This document shows, in pieces, positions 52,891 through 64,000 of a stretch of DNA of 64,000 bases. The stretch spans positions 4,526,001 through 4,590,000 of the forward strand of contig OY720101.1 of the NCBI GenBank assembly GCA_963082875.1. Reading direction: 5' to 3'. A model generated the notes under the pieces. That model made no database searches, had not been told where the DNA came from, and worked only from the letters and a program-made list of their open reading frames with translations. This DNA is from Corella eumyota (taxonomy: Eukaryota > Chordata > Ascidiacea > Phlebobranchia > Corellidae). The position numbers and the translations under genes were made by a program. Position 1 is the stretch's first letter; each line of letters begins with the position of its first letter.

Positions 52891-55560
52891 TATTATTATT
52901 GTTTTTATTCTTTCTAGTCAGAATTTTGAAAGACGATAACTTTTGTTCTTTAAAACTAAAAGTTCTAAATTTTTAGTATGTTTGTTATTATCCCAACGAA
53001 TCGCAAACCTCCTATTAACGACATTTAATTATCACTAATTACTAATTAATATATTTTATTATTAAAATTTAAAGATTAAATTTGCTGAAATTTTAATATG
53101 TTGTTGGTATTATTATTTTGTATGTTGCTATTTAAAATGAATATTTAACTCTAGCTAAATATCGTTTAATCATTATTTTTGTTTTTTTATAAAATAATGA
53201 ATCAGTGTGAGTTTAACGCGTGAATAATTTAATAGCGTTCTGGTCGCCGTCAAAAATCGTTCTTTTCGCTGTCCATTAAAGTAAAAAATAATGGTTGAAA
53301 ATTTAAGTAAAATGTTAAAATATAAGTAAAAAATATGTAAAATTTTTGTTTTAATTGTTTTGTTATTATTATATTTTAATACTTGTTTGATTACTAAAAA
53401 TTAAGATCTGTATTTTGCTTTTAAATTTAGTTTACTTTTATATTACAATATCAATGAGTGCGTGTTCGCTTGTTAAAATTAGGTTTAAATATAAAAAAGT
53501 TCATATTTAAATTTATAATTTAATTAATAAACCTACTAAATAAATTATATTTATAAAAAAGAATCAAACGATTTCGAACTATATTTTATTTATCAAATAA
53601 ATCTAGTTATTATGGTTCGAAATCTTAGATTTCGAAACATATTGTTATTGTCAGTGTATTTATGGTTCGAAATCTTAGATTTCGAAACATATTGTTATTG
53701 TCATTATATTTATTGTTTTTATTCTTATTTGACGAATTTTGAAAGACGATAACTTTTGTTCTTTAAAACTAAAAGTTCTGAATTTTTAGTATGTTTGTTA
53801 TTATCCCAACGAATCGCAAACCTCCTATTAACGACATTTAATTATCACTAATTACTAATTAATATATTTTATTATTAAAATTTAAAGATTAAATTTGCTG
53901 AAATTTTAATATGTTGTTGGTATTATTTTTTTGTATGTTGCTATTTAAAATGAAGATTTAACTCTAGCTAAATATCGTTTAATCATTATTTTTGTTTTTT
54001 ATAAAATAATGAATCAGTGTGAGTTTAACGCTTGAATAATTTAATAGCGTTCTGGTCGCCGTCAAAAATCGTCCTATTCGCTGTCCATTAAAGTAAAAAA
54101 TATTGGTTGAAAATTTAAGTAAAATGTTAAAATATAAGTAAAAAATGTGTAAAATTTTTGTTTTAATTGTTTTGTTATTATTATATTTTAATACTTGTTT
54201 GATTACTAAAAAATTAAGATCGGTATTTTGCTTTTAAATTTAGTTTACTTTTATATTACAATATCAATAAGTGCGTGTTCGCTTGTTAAAATTAGGTTTA
54301 AATATACAAAAGTTCATATTTATTATATTTATTATTGTTTTTATTCTTAATCGACAAATTTTGAAAGACGATAACTTTTGTTCTTTAAAACTAAAAGTTC
54401 TAAATTTTTAGTATGTTTGTTATTATCCCAACGAATCGCAAACCTCCTATTAACGACATTTAAATGTCACTAATTACTAATTAATATATTTTAATTTTAA
54501 AATTTAAAGATTAAATTTTCTGAAATTTTAATATGTTGTTGGTATTATTATTTTGTATGTTGCTATTTAAAATGAAGATTTAACTCTAGCTAAATATCGT
54601 TTAATCATTATTTTATTTTTTTTATAAAATAACGAATCAGTCTGAGTTTAACGCTTGAATAATTTAATAGCGTTCTGGTCGCCGTCAAAAATCGTCCTTT
54701 TCGCTGTCCATTAAAGTAAAAAATATTGGTTGAAAATTTAAGTAAAATGTTAAAATATAAGTAAACAATGTGTAAAATTTTCGTTTTAATTGTTTTGTTA
54801 TTATTATATTTTAATACTTGTTTGATTACTAAAAAATTAAGATCGGTATTTTGCTTTTAAATTTAGTTTACTTTTATATTACAATATCAATGAGTGCGTG
54901 TTCGCTTGTTAAAATTAGGTTTAAATATAAAAAAGTTCATATTTAAATTTATAATTTAATTAATAAACCTACTAAATAAATTATATTTATAAAAAAAATC
55001 AAACAATTTCGAACCATATTTTATTTATCAAATAAATCTAGTTATTATTATTATTGTTTTTATTCTTTCTAGTCAGAATTTTGAGAGACGATAACTTTTG
55101 TTCTTTAAATCTAAAAGTTCTAAATTTTTAGTATGTTTGTTATTATTCCAACGAATCGCAAACCTCCTATTTACGACATTTAATTATCACTAATTACTAA
55201 TTAATATATTTTATTATTAAAATTTAAATGTTAAATTTTCTGAAATTTTAATATGTTGTTGCTATTATTATTATTATTTTGTATGTTGCTGTTTAAAATA
55301 AATATTTAACTTTAGCTAATTATCGTTTAATAATTTTTGGTTTATTTATAAAATAATGGATCAGAGTGAGTTTAACGCTTGAATGATTTAATAGCGTTCT
55401 GGTCGCCGTCAAATATCGTCTTTTTCGCTGTCTGTGTTGAAGTAAAAAGTATTGGTTGAAAGTATAAGTAAAATATGAAAATCTAAGTTAAATGTGTGTA
55501 AAAGTTTCTACTCAAAAACGGTATAAAAATTAATTTTTGGTTGTTTATAATAAATATTAA

Positions 55561-56606
55561 TTGCTTGTTTTTTATTAAAAATCAAATCAATATTTGGTTG
55601 TTACATTTTTATTGATTTAAAATCATGATACAAATGGTAAATTTTATAAAATCTCCATAATATTGTGCAAAGAACATTTATTCGATAATTATATTATAAA
55701 GTTTAATACATAAATTGGAATTTTGTGTTGGTTTAATGAATTTTTATCACGTTGGTTATGCTCTATTTTTTCTTTGTTTAATAAGTTTTATCTTTTCTTA
55801 TTTTTAGGGTCGCGGGACTGGACTAGTTTTATTTCTATTGTTCTAGGGTCTAACTTGATTTTAAGGTCGCGGGTCTGGTCTAGTTTTATTTCTATTGTTC
55901 TAGGGTCTAACTTCCTATGCGTGGTCTTTATCGCCTTGGTCACGCCTTCATTTATCTTTGTTTAATGATTTCTTGTCTTTTTACGGTGTCGAGACTGGAT
56001 TCGGTTTGTATTGTTCTACACTATTAATTTCTGTAAGCGTCGTAAAAAATTTCCATCCCGTAGTTTGTGCTCCATTTGCGATTACTTAATGAGTTTTTTG
56101 TTTAAATCTAGCGTGTTAATCTTTCTTTAATTATTATGGTTCGAATTCCCAGAGAATTTTATTTTGGTCATTTTTTCTTTTTTTACTTTTTGTCTTATAT
56201 AAACCGCTCCAGTCCCTTGTTAATCATTGTTATTTTTAAATTCTAATGGTATTTTGTTTTTAGTTATAGTAGTATTTTGTTTGTTGGCAGGAGATTCTTT
56301 ATATAGTCATCAGATTGTTATTATTTTATTTGTTCATGATTATATTTTTTACAGTTTACTATATGGAGGCAATTATTTTAGATTAAGAATGATAATTTAG
56401 CAAATTTAAATTATAAAAAAATTATAAACTTCTTGTAGTTTTTTTATTGCTGTTTTATTCACTAAACGATGTATTTCGAAAAGTATAGAGTGACTAGCAC
56501 TATAAAAAATGTTTGTAGTCTATTAAACATTAGAAGTTAAAATACTTATAATTTATATTTCAGCACAGTTTATTTCAAATATATTATTTTTTCAACTATC
56601 ATTACA
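55561..56606. other. 5' leader region of the Helitron
   Basis: No gene seen. A 50-base segment around TCGCGGGACTGGACTAG is repeated near 55806 and 55865 (GGTCTAGTTTTATTTCTATT shared). The frame at 55723-55965 runs through this repeat and shows no protein-like features. Confidence 0.5.
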
Positions 56607-59600
56607 ATGCCAAAGCGAAAATCTCACAATCAAATTTTGATTGATCAAAAACGAAAAAGAAGAGCTTTAAAAGCAGCTAGTGAAGCTGATTTAGAAGGCC
56701 CCTTTAAGAGGGCTAAAGACAAGAAAGAATATTATAAAGACAATAAGTCGTTGTATTCACAAAGAGATCGTGTAAGGTACTTAGCAAATCCACAGTACTC
56801 TAAAGACATTGCCAAAAAAAATTACGAAGAAAATCCCGAAAAAAAGAAACAGACGAGCCGCAATAAATATTTGTCGAACCCGCAATACACTATTTCAAAG
56901 ATGGTTTCACGGTATAACGAAAATCCCGAGTATACAAAGGAGAGAACACGACAACGTTACCAAACAAATCCCGCTTATGTTAAGAATATGACAAAGGAAA
57001 AATACAGAATCAATCCCGAGTACACAAAGAATATGACACAGGAAAAATACAGAACCAATCCCGAGTACACAAAGAATATGACACAGGAAAAATACAGAAC
57101 CAATCCCGAGTACACAAAGAATATGACACAGGAAAAATACAGAACCAATCCCGAGTACACAAAGAATATGACACAGGAAATATACAGAACCAATCCCGAG
57201 TACACAAAGAATATGACACAGGAAAAATACAGAACCAATCCCGAGTACACAAAGAAGATGACACAGGAAAAATACAGAACCAATCCCGAGTACACAAAGA
57301 ATATGACACAGGAAAAATACAGAACCAATCCCGAGTACACAAAGAAGATGACACAGGAAAAATACAGAACCAATCCCGAGTACACAAAGAATATGACACA
57401 GGAAATATACAGAACCAATCCCGAGTACACAAAGAATATGACACAGGAAAAATATAGAACCAATCCCGAGTACACAAAGAATATGACACAGGAAAAATAC
57501 AGAACCAATCCCGAGTACACAAAGAATATGACACAGGAAAAATACAGAACCAATCCCGAGTACACAAAGAATATGACACAGGAAAAATACAGAACCAATC
57601 CCGAGTACACAAAGAATATGACACAGGAAAAATACAGAACCAATCCCGAGTACACAAAGAAGATGACACAGGAAAAATACAAGAAAAATCCATCATACAC
57701 GATCAACAAAGTTTTAGAATATAACAAGTTAAGACCGGATCAACCACAAAAAAGAAGAAAAAAACAATACGAAAAAGTTAAACTTGTCCAAAGTAAAAAC
57801 GTCGAAGCCGCAATTAGTTTGTTTCAAGCCAAATCAAGAAAAATGTGTGAATATCCTTGCAATATTTGCCATCGCATTTTTTGGAGGGATTCTGTGGTTC
57901 AACTAAATATTATAAAACACCAAGCCCACGCTTATACTACCGAATTGGAACATCATGGCCTCAAATGGATCTGTTCAACCTGCAAGCGACATCTTCTAAA
58001 GGATTCCATTCCTCCCCAAGCCTATATAAACAATTTTGCCTTACCTACACCAGATCTTCCAGCGTTAAATGACTTGGAAAGACATCTGATATCTCCAGTC
58101 ATTCCTTTTATGAAAGTAATTTCGTTGCCGAAAGGAATGATGAAGGGTGTTCATGGTCCAGTCATTTGCGTTCGGAGTGACGTCGAAGAAACCGCCAAAG
58201 TTTTGCCGCGATCCCTAAATGATGACACCTTTATCAGGGTCAAGCTGAAACGAAAACTCAAGTACAAAGGGTATCATTTATATCGTTACGTCAACGTGCA
58301 AAACATTCGTATCTGGTCGAAATATCTTAAGGAGAATCACCCAGCATACAAAGGTCAGTAACATGTTAGCTAATTTATATAATATTGTGTTAAGCTTAAT
58401 ATAAATTTCATAATGTGAAATTTCATCACAAATCGTAAAATCGCAACAAGTATTAAGCCTGAAAAACACACAATAAACGTTATTTTAAATCGCTATAAAG
58501 GTTAACTAATCACTAATAGTTATTTTAAACGTAAATTTAGGCGATTTTGGTAAATTATGACGTAACAATGGCAAAGGCTTAGTTTTTAAATAGGTTTTGT
58601 GTAACATTTTTGCGCTTTAAATTTTTGCAATATGTTAACGTGAATATGTTTTAGCAAAAGGTTATTTAAGTATAACTTATATTTATTTACTAAACAAGCC
58701 TAGAAAATAGGTAAGAACTACCCTAACGATAGACAAATAAAACGGAGGCTAGTCAGCGTGTAAAAATCTTAATCTGTCTGACTGCCATTTTTTTGGTTGC
58801 TTAAAAGGAAATTAAACTAATTTAAAATACAAAAAAATTTGAACAACACTGACTATTTTTTTTTATAAAAAATTGTGTTATTAACCAGACTTGTAATGAC
58901 TTTACAGATATAGTAATTGACGAAGCACAGTTATTGGAATGGAATCCTGAGGTTGAACAAGAAAGGTTAAATGAAGACAAAAATTCAGGTTAAGATTTTA
59001 AGTAACTTTGGTATAAAGAAATTTTACCTGCTATCGTGGTTGGAGGGTTTTAACACCAAGCCACACCCAGCGACTAGAGCTTAATCACTTAGCTTGGCAA
59101 AACCACTTTGCAATCGGCGGGAAAAATTTCACGAAACCCTTTCCGATTGCTGTGGCTGCTTTCGCTTGTGAGCTGCTAGCCATGTACCAGATTTCAGCGG
59201 GCAAACAATGCATAACATGTGTGCAAAGTGCTGAGTGAAAGTGAATGTCAGCAATGTGAGCATACTTTCATCTGGCGTGATCGCTTCTCAGTCTTTGGGC
59301 CTTAGATCCAGCAATAGTGCCAACGACGTCACTACACTTGATCTTAGCCCTAGGGGCCGAGAAGCGATCGGGTAAAATTTCGAGAAGCGATCGGGTAAAA
59401 TATATGTAATTTTAATTTGACCCAAAAAACTTTTTACATAATTTAAAGTTTATTTATAGAAAGTATATAATAGTTTATAAAATGATTTATCAAGCTAGTT
59501 AACCTTGTATTTTTAATAATTATTTTTTTACTATCTTATTTATAGTGTTTAAAATAAAATTACAGATGAGGAGCAAGTAGGTATGAGGGAAAGCAACAGT

Positions 59601-62600
59601 GGGGGCATATATAAAATCATCGTTGAAATTCTTTTTGGAGATGATGAGTTAAGTATTGCTTCAACTGATGGTCAAGGGGTGAGTATTGCTTCGACTGATG
59701 GTCAAGGGGTGAGTATTGCTTCGACTGATGGTCAAGGGGTGGGTATTGCTTCAACTGATGGCATAGGGGTAAGTAATTTCACTTTTGATGGTGACCAGGT
59801 AAGTCATGAGGTAGGTATGGATAAAGTAGAAACAGATTTTACCCAATCTACTGCTCCTCTTTATACTTGTTTTCAGCCTACAGATTTTGCCAAGCATGTT
59901 AGTGATGCAATCCATGATGATGTACTGTGCCTGGCTCCAGCTGAGAATAACACTCCACTCATGGCTATCCGAAATGAGGCTTTGGCTTTTCCATCAATTT
60001 TTTGTGATGGAGCAAACACTTTCGAAGAGGAGCGGCCTCAAAAAATTGGGATTGGTGCCTATTGTAACCGTCAGCTTTTTTCTTATTACAATATTTTTTC
60101 TAGTGACCCCACTTATATTTTTTATTTACAGTATGTTAAAGAGATAACCGAGTTAATGTCTTCAATTTCCATTGCTATGAGAAAAAATAAGTCGCCTTTG
60201 TTAACTACTATTACTCCTAAAATATTACTTAATCAAGATTCTTTAAGAAATATATTTAGGAATGATGAAGGTTACAAGTTTATGAAAACTGTAAGAGGAT
60301 CACCAGCCTACTGGGAGAAAACAATGAATGATTTGTTTGCTATGATCAGGTAGCTGGGATTACCAACATTTTTTTGCAGTTTTTCAGCAGGTATATTTTA
60401 CATTTATTTTTATGGTAATTTTAAATATAATTTTTTAACATTTATTATATAAAAAATTGTAAATAAAAAAGCAAATTATTCATATTTTTTAATGTTTTAA
60501 AAAATGTTTTCTCTTTTATTTTAAAAGGTGACCGCCGTTGGAAGGAGATTGTTCAGAGCATTTGCAAGCAATTAAATGTGGAGTACAAGGAAGACTTTAG
60601 TTGGTCTGAGTACTGTCAGTTGATTGCGAGCAATCCTGTGATGGCTGCGAGGATGTTTGATCGACGAACCAAATGCTTCTTTCATGATTTGTTGATGAAC
60701 AAATCAAATCCAGTGGGAGAAGTTGTTGATTATTTTTACAGGGTAGAGTTTCAGGCTAGAGGTTGGCCACACATTCATGCTTTGCTGTGGATCAAGGATG
60801 CTCCTGTGTTTAAACATGATGATCCTGAAATCATCCGTGCGTTCATTGATCAACATATAACTTGTGAGATTCCTGATCCAGAGGTCGATCCAAAGCTTTA
60901 TGAGATGGTCACTTCTACACAGACTCATAGCAAGAGACACACCCGATCCTGTAGAAAGAAAAACAAAACTTGTCGTTTTAATTTCCCTCGTAAAATATCT
61001 AATCGTACTTTTATATCTAAACCTAAAAATACAGCAAACAAATTAGAGGATGCTAAAAAAGTATTACTTCTTATTTTGGAAGCTATTAAAGAGCTAAATG
61101 AGAGTAATATTTTTTCTGCATCTGAAATTTTTAAGTTTGCTTGTATATCCCAAGATGAATTTGAAGACGCTGTTAATATTTTAGGTACACGAAACCAGGT
61201 TGTTTTAAAACGCAATTCGGAAGAGATGTGGATAAATCCCTACAACCCAAATTTACTTCGCGCATGGAATGCAAATATGGACATCCAATATGTTTTAGAT
61301 CCATACAGGTATTATAATATATACAGTTTTATAAATTTTTTTTATGTGCTATAAAGTTACATTTGACCTAGACAATATCAATTGTAAAAGTCATAATTAA
61401 TTTTTATTTTAATTTCACAGTTGTGTTATGTACATTCTCTCCTACATTACTAAGGAGGAGAGGGAAGTTGGAATGTTCATTAAACAAGCACAGAAGGAGG
61501 CGCGTGAAGGAAATTTGGATGCGATGAAAGAACTGAAGTCACTTTCTAATGTCTATCTTAGTCATCGGGAAGTGTCTGTGATGGAAGCGATCTATCGTGT
61601 TGGGGGTTTACCATTGAAATAGTGTACCAGAGATGTTGTTTTTATACCTGTGGATGCTGACAGTACCAGGTTAGTTTCGTTAGTCTTACAAATAACATGA
61701 AAAATAAAGAATTTTTTATATGTTTATTAGCTTTCTATAATTGTATAATTTAAAGTTAATCTCAGGTAATTTCAATATTAAATTAGTGCACTTTGTTAGA
61801 TCAGATGTTAAATATCAGGTATAAAATATGCAATATTATTGTTATGTATGGGTTATCGAAGAGCTTTGGTTTTAAACTTCACTTTTATTTTAAGGATTTC
61901 TTTACCATTGTCAGTATTACAATCGCAAGCGGAAGATGGCATTCAAAATATGTGGATGACGAGTTTAATGGATCGTTATCTTAATCGACCTGATTTGCAA
62001 CAATTCCAGAATCTCTGTTTGGCGGAATTCTGTTCCAAATATAGAGTAATTTATGATGATTCAAAAGATGGAGCAGATGATGGAGATGTGTCAGAGTATT
62101 CTGTGTTTTTACTAAAAAATGACATGGGTCGTATTAAGAAACGGTGAGCTACACGTTTTTTCATGATGTATAATGTGTTTTACCTATTCCAATTAAAAAT
62201 TACATAAAATATTTTTTTGTTTTAAAATTTTTTTTTTGTCTACATAGCCTATAAAGTAAGAATAACAACTATTTTTATACCGTTTTTTTAATTATATATT
62301 TAGAATGGGACGGTCTGCAGTGATTAAACACTGTAAGCTCAATAAAGAACGAGACGGTGATCAATATTTTGAAAGAATCTTGCGATTGTACTTTCCTCAT
62401 CGTAATATAAAAGAACTCATACCTGATGGTCATAGCACTTACGAAGATTTTTATGAAAACGGAGAAATTTTCACAACAGATTCTGTTTTGAATGTGAAGG
62501 ATGTTGTAATTAACAACATGGCGGACTTCACAAGCCACATTGAAGAAGCATTGGAAACAGCGGCAGAATCGATGGATCTGGAAGATCTTGAAGATGCTTG

Positions 62601-64000
62601 GGCAAACTTAGCTCCCCAAACTGAATCAGATCGACTGGAATTGAAGGACCTTAAAAAATCTGACGTTGTTGATAGTGAAGAAGAAGAGGTGCCAGCTGAA
62701 CTGACTGTTGTGAAAAATCTCCCAACTTCTCAAATTTCCGAATGTGTGAGTGCTCAACCATCAATTGCTTATGCTGAGGGTATGAATATGATACGGACTT
62801 TAAACGGTAATCAACATGCTATATTCAACTATGTACGTCTTTGGTGTTTAAAAAAATTACATGAAGACACTCCTGAACCTTTAAGACTATTTTTGACTGG
62901 TGGTGCTGGAACTGGAAAAAGCCATATGATTCACTGTATTTTCTTTGAAATGCAACGTGTTTTTCAAAGAGCAGTTGACACTCCGGATAGTTCTTCTGTG
63001 TTATTAATTGCTCCAACAGGTGTCTCTGCTTTTGCCATAGGGGGTCAAACCATTCATCATGCTTTTCGTATCAGTCCAGGAATGAGGCTGAATCACATGA
63101 AAGGTCTTACTGAAGAAACTGCAAACACACTACGATCACAATATCAAAATCTTAAACTTTTAATTATCGATGAAATTTCAATGGTCAGCAAGGAAATGTT
63201 AGGTGTCATTAGCGAACGTCTTAATCAAATTCTTCGACCAAATTTAAAAAATTCTTCTTTTGGAAATGTTGGTGTGATTGCAGTAGGTGACTTTCATCAG
63301 CTTCCTCCTGTCAAAGCTCGTGCTTTGTATGATGTTGATCCTGGCTCCCTCCTTCCTGAACACTGGCTTCATTTCAAAGTTCACCATCTTGATGAAATTG
63401 TGAGGCAGAAAGGTGACCAACAGTTTGCGACAATGCTAAACAGACTTCGAGTCAAAGTTAACACAATCATTCAAAAATCAGACGATGAATTACTTCAATC
63501 TAAAATTTTAAACAAAGATACTAATTTGGGTAGTAATATTTTGCACATATTTGGCACTAATCGTGAAGTTAATATGCACAATTCTAGAGTTATTGAAAAA
63601 CTGGACAATCTGTACGACTTGAAAGCTGTTGACATTTCGAAAAATTTGAGTGGAAAAACCTGTATTGAATCTGTGAATTTTAAATATCCTGCAGCAGCCT
63701 ATCAAAAAACTATAATTTTTGATGGGGTTATTCAAGTTGCCGTGGGATGTCGTGTCATGATCTTGGTGAACATTGACGTAGCTGATGGTATCTGCAACGG
63801 TTGTATTGGAACTGTAAGATGCATCATTGAGGGTGAAATGAAATATGGTCTTCCCCGATACATCGGAATCTCATTTGATTCCTCTAAGGTTGGGAAAAAT
63901 CGTAGATTAAAACAACCGTACTACAAAGAGGTTGGTGAAGATTGTCTTTTGATCGAACCACATCTTTGCCAACCAATTAGATCTGGGACCAAAACTTACA
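56607..64000 (+). CDS. Helitron RepHel (HUH endonuclease plus PIF1 helicase)
   Basis: Seven exons in consistent phase: 56607-58353, 58908-58988, 59566-60390, 60528-61308, 61421-61669, 61895-62143, 62304 to beyond the window. Exon 1 holds a repeat-rich N terminus, a C..C/C..C putative zinc finger ([18 protein letters not shown]) and a DUF6570-type block ([29 protein letters not shown]). Exon 4 has the Rep HUH motif [10 protein letters not shown]; exon 5 the tyrosine motif [11 protein letters not shown]. The last exon has the helicase motifs: Walker [38 protein letters not shown] and the RecD/PIF1-like [19 protein letters not shown]. It nicks DNA and unwinds it for rolling-circle transposition. 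Two in-frame TAG codons lie at 60351-60353 (before LGLPTFF, where related proteins usually have Gln) and 61620-61622 (before CTRDVVF, usually Lys). This copy is probably inactive. Confidence 0.88.
57012..57686 (+). repeat. 45-bp coding minisatellite in RepHel exon 1
   Basis: Fifteen near-identical 45-bp units encoding [15 protein letters not shown], flanked by diverged units ([45 protein letters not shown]). Units differ only at two positions (N or K, K or I) plus a variant last unit. High identity implies recent expansion or homogenisation. The charged repeat would lie N-terminal to the zinc finger; its role is unknown. The two long frames on the opposite strand are by-products of the periodicity. 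Confidence 0.95.
59028..59401 (-). mobile_element. GC-rich insert with inverted U2 snRNA 5'-end-like sequences
   Basis: A GC-richer island of about 370 bp in the Helitron intron 58989-59565. On the minus strand 59368-59331 reads ATCGCTTCTCGGCC, a short loop, then GGCTAAGATCAAGTGTAGT, matching the first part of metazoan U2 snRNA except in the loop of stem I. The plus strand at 59280-59310 has a weaker copy (ATCGCTTCTCAGTC ... TTAGATCCA), so the two face each other as a hairpin. GAAATTTTACC at 59028 and GGTAAAATTTC ending 59381 form inverted ends, and GAGAAGCGATCGGGTAAAAT is directly repeated at the right end. It may be a U2-derived SINE or a foldback element. Confidence 0.6.
59652..59771 (+). 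repeat. 30-bp coding repeat in RepHel exon 3
   Basis: Four tandem units encoding [10 protein letters not shown] (the last is [10 protein letters not shown]), in frame inside exon 3. It is a second, separate coding minisatellite in the same transposase gene. Confidence 0.93.

Larger units (their letters stand above)
50152..55560 (+). repeat. Array of Helitron-terminus-like repeat units
   Basis: Seven copies of a core (GAAAGACGATAACTTTTGTT ... CCCAACGAATCGCAAACCTC) start near 50201, 50755, 51479, 52921, 53735, 54357 and 55075. Five extend through a block with GCGTTCTGGTCGCCGTCAAA (near 51075, 53235, 54050, 54670, 55395). Several units end in TTTATTTATCAAATAAAT followed by CTAG and T, which resembles the 3' hairpin plus CTRR end of Helitrons. 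TATGGTTCGAAAT and ATTTCGAACCATA mark some borders in inverted orientation. The last core leads straight towards the RepHel gene, so the array probably consists of 5' ends or short non-autonomous copies of that Helitron. Confidence 0.7.
55061..64000 (+). mobile_element. Autonomous-type Helitron, 3' end outside the window
   Basis: The left border is put at the last Helitron-end core (TTCTTTCTAGTCAGAATTTT near 55063) because it is the nearest terminus-like sequence before the RepHel gene; this is inference. The body holds a DUF6570-type region, an HUH Rep domain and a PIF1-type helicase in one spliced reading frame, the diagnostic set for Helitrons. The 3' end is not in the window. Confidence 0.8.

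Noticed and set aside
55723-55965. 80-codon frame upstream of the Helitron gene
   Set aside because: It spans a 50-bp direct repeat and shows no protein motif or splice context.
56975-57727. Long open frames on the minus strand opposite the RepHel repeat (250 and 228 codons)
   Set aside because: They mirror the 45-bp repeat, whose length divisible by three keeps antisense frames open. They have no domain and no support beyond the repeat.

Overview
The window looks like AT-rich genomic DNA of an invertebrate deuterostome, most likely an ascidian tunicate. The pointers are short AT-rich GT-AG introns, frequent TAGGCCTA-like words, sushi/Ig immune-type receptor genes cut into many small phase-1 exons, and an intron-bearing Helitron. 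The species is inferred; no marker gene settles it. Gene models below were built by hand from reading frame, splice sites, phase and comparison between duplicates.

Layout. 1-2273 is a 20-bp satellite. 2281-19763 and about 33057-50151 are two arms of a direct segmental duplication of about 17 kb. Each arm carries a head-to-head gene pair: a minus-strand type I receptor (A at 3837-7649, C at 34422-38386) and a plus-strand type I sushi glycoprotein (D at 10366-16839, E at 40985-47429). Between the arms lies an older minus-strand paralogue of A/C, gene B (23211-32563). B has the same ectodomain plan but a very different cytoplasmic tail. 50152-55560 is an array of Helitron-terminus-like repeats and 127-bp tandem repeats. 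From about 55061 to beyond the window end there is an autonomous-type Helitron (RepHel) with at least seven exons.

Receptors A, B and C share a signal peptide, an N-terminal four-cysteine Ig-like domain, a sushi/CCP domain, an Ig domain split over two exons, a second Ig-like membrane-proximal domain split over three exons, one transmembrane helix and a tyrosine-rich tail. A and C tails end in a close pair of YxNV motifs. B's tail is built from five tandem phase-1 exons, each with a first tyrosine (NPLY in four) and a YAxV tyrosine, plus a sixth half unit. D and E have a signal peptide, a cysteine-free beta-sandwich-like domain, one sushi domain, a Thr/Asn/Ser-rich stalk made of skippable phase-1 mini-exons, a transmembrane helix and a short tail.

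Taken together this looks like a clustered family of paired signalling and partner receptors of the allorecognition/innate immune type. The D/E plan recalls the sushi receptor fester of colonial ascidians, but this is an architectural resemblance from memory, not a sequence match. Copy C carries an in-frame stop in its first Ig exon. The Helitron carries two in-frame TAG codons, so this copy is probably inactive unless the stops are read through.
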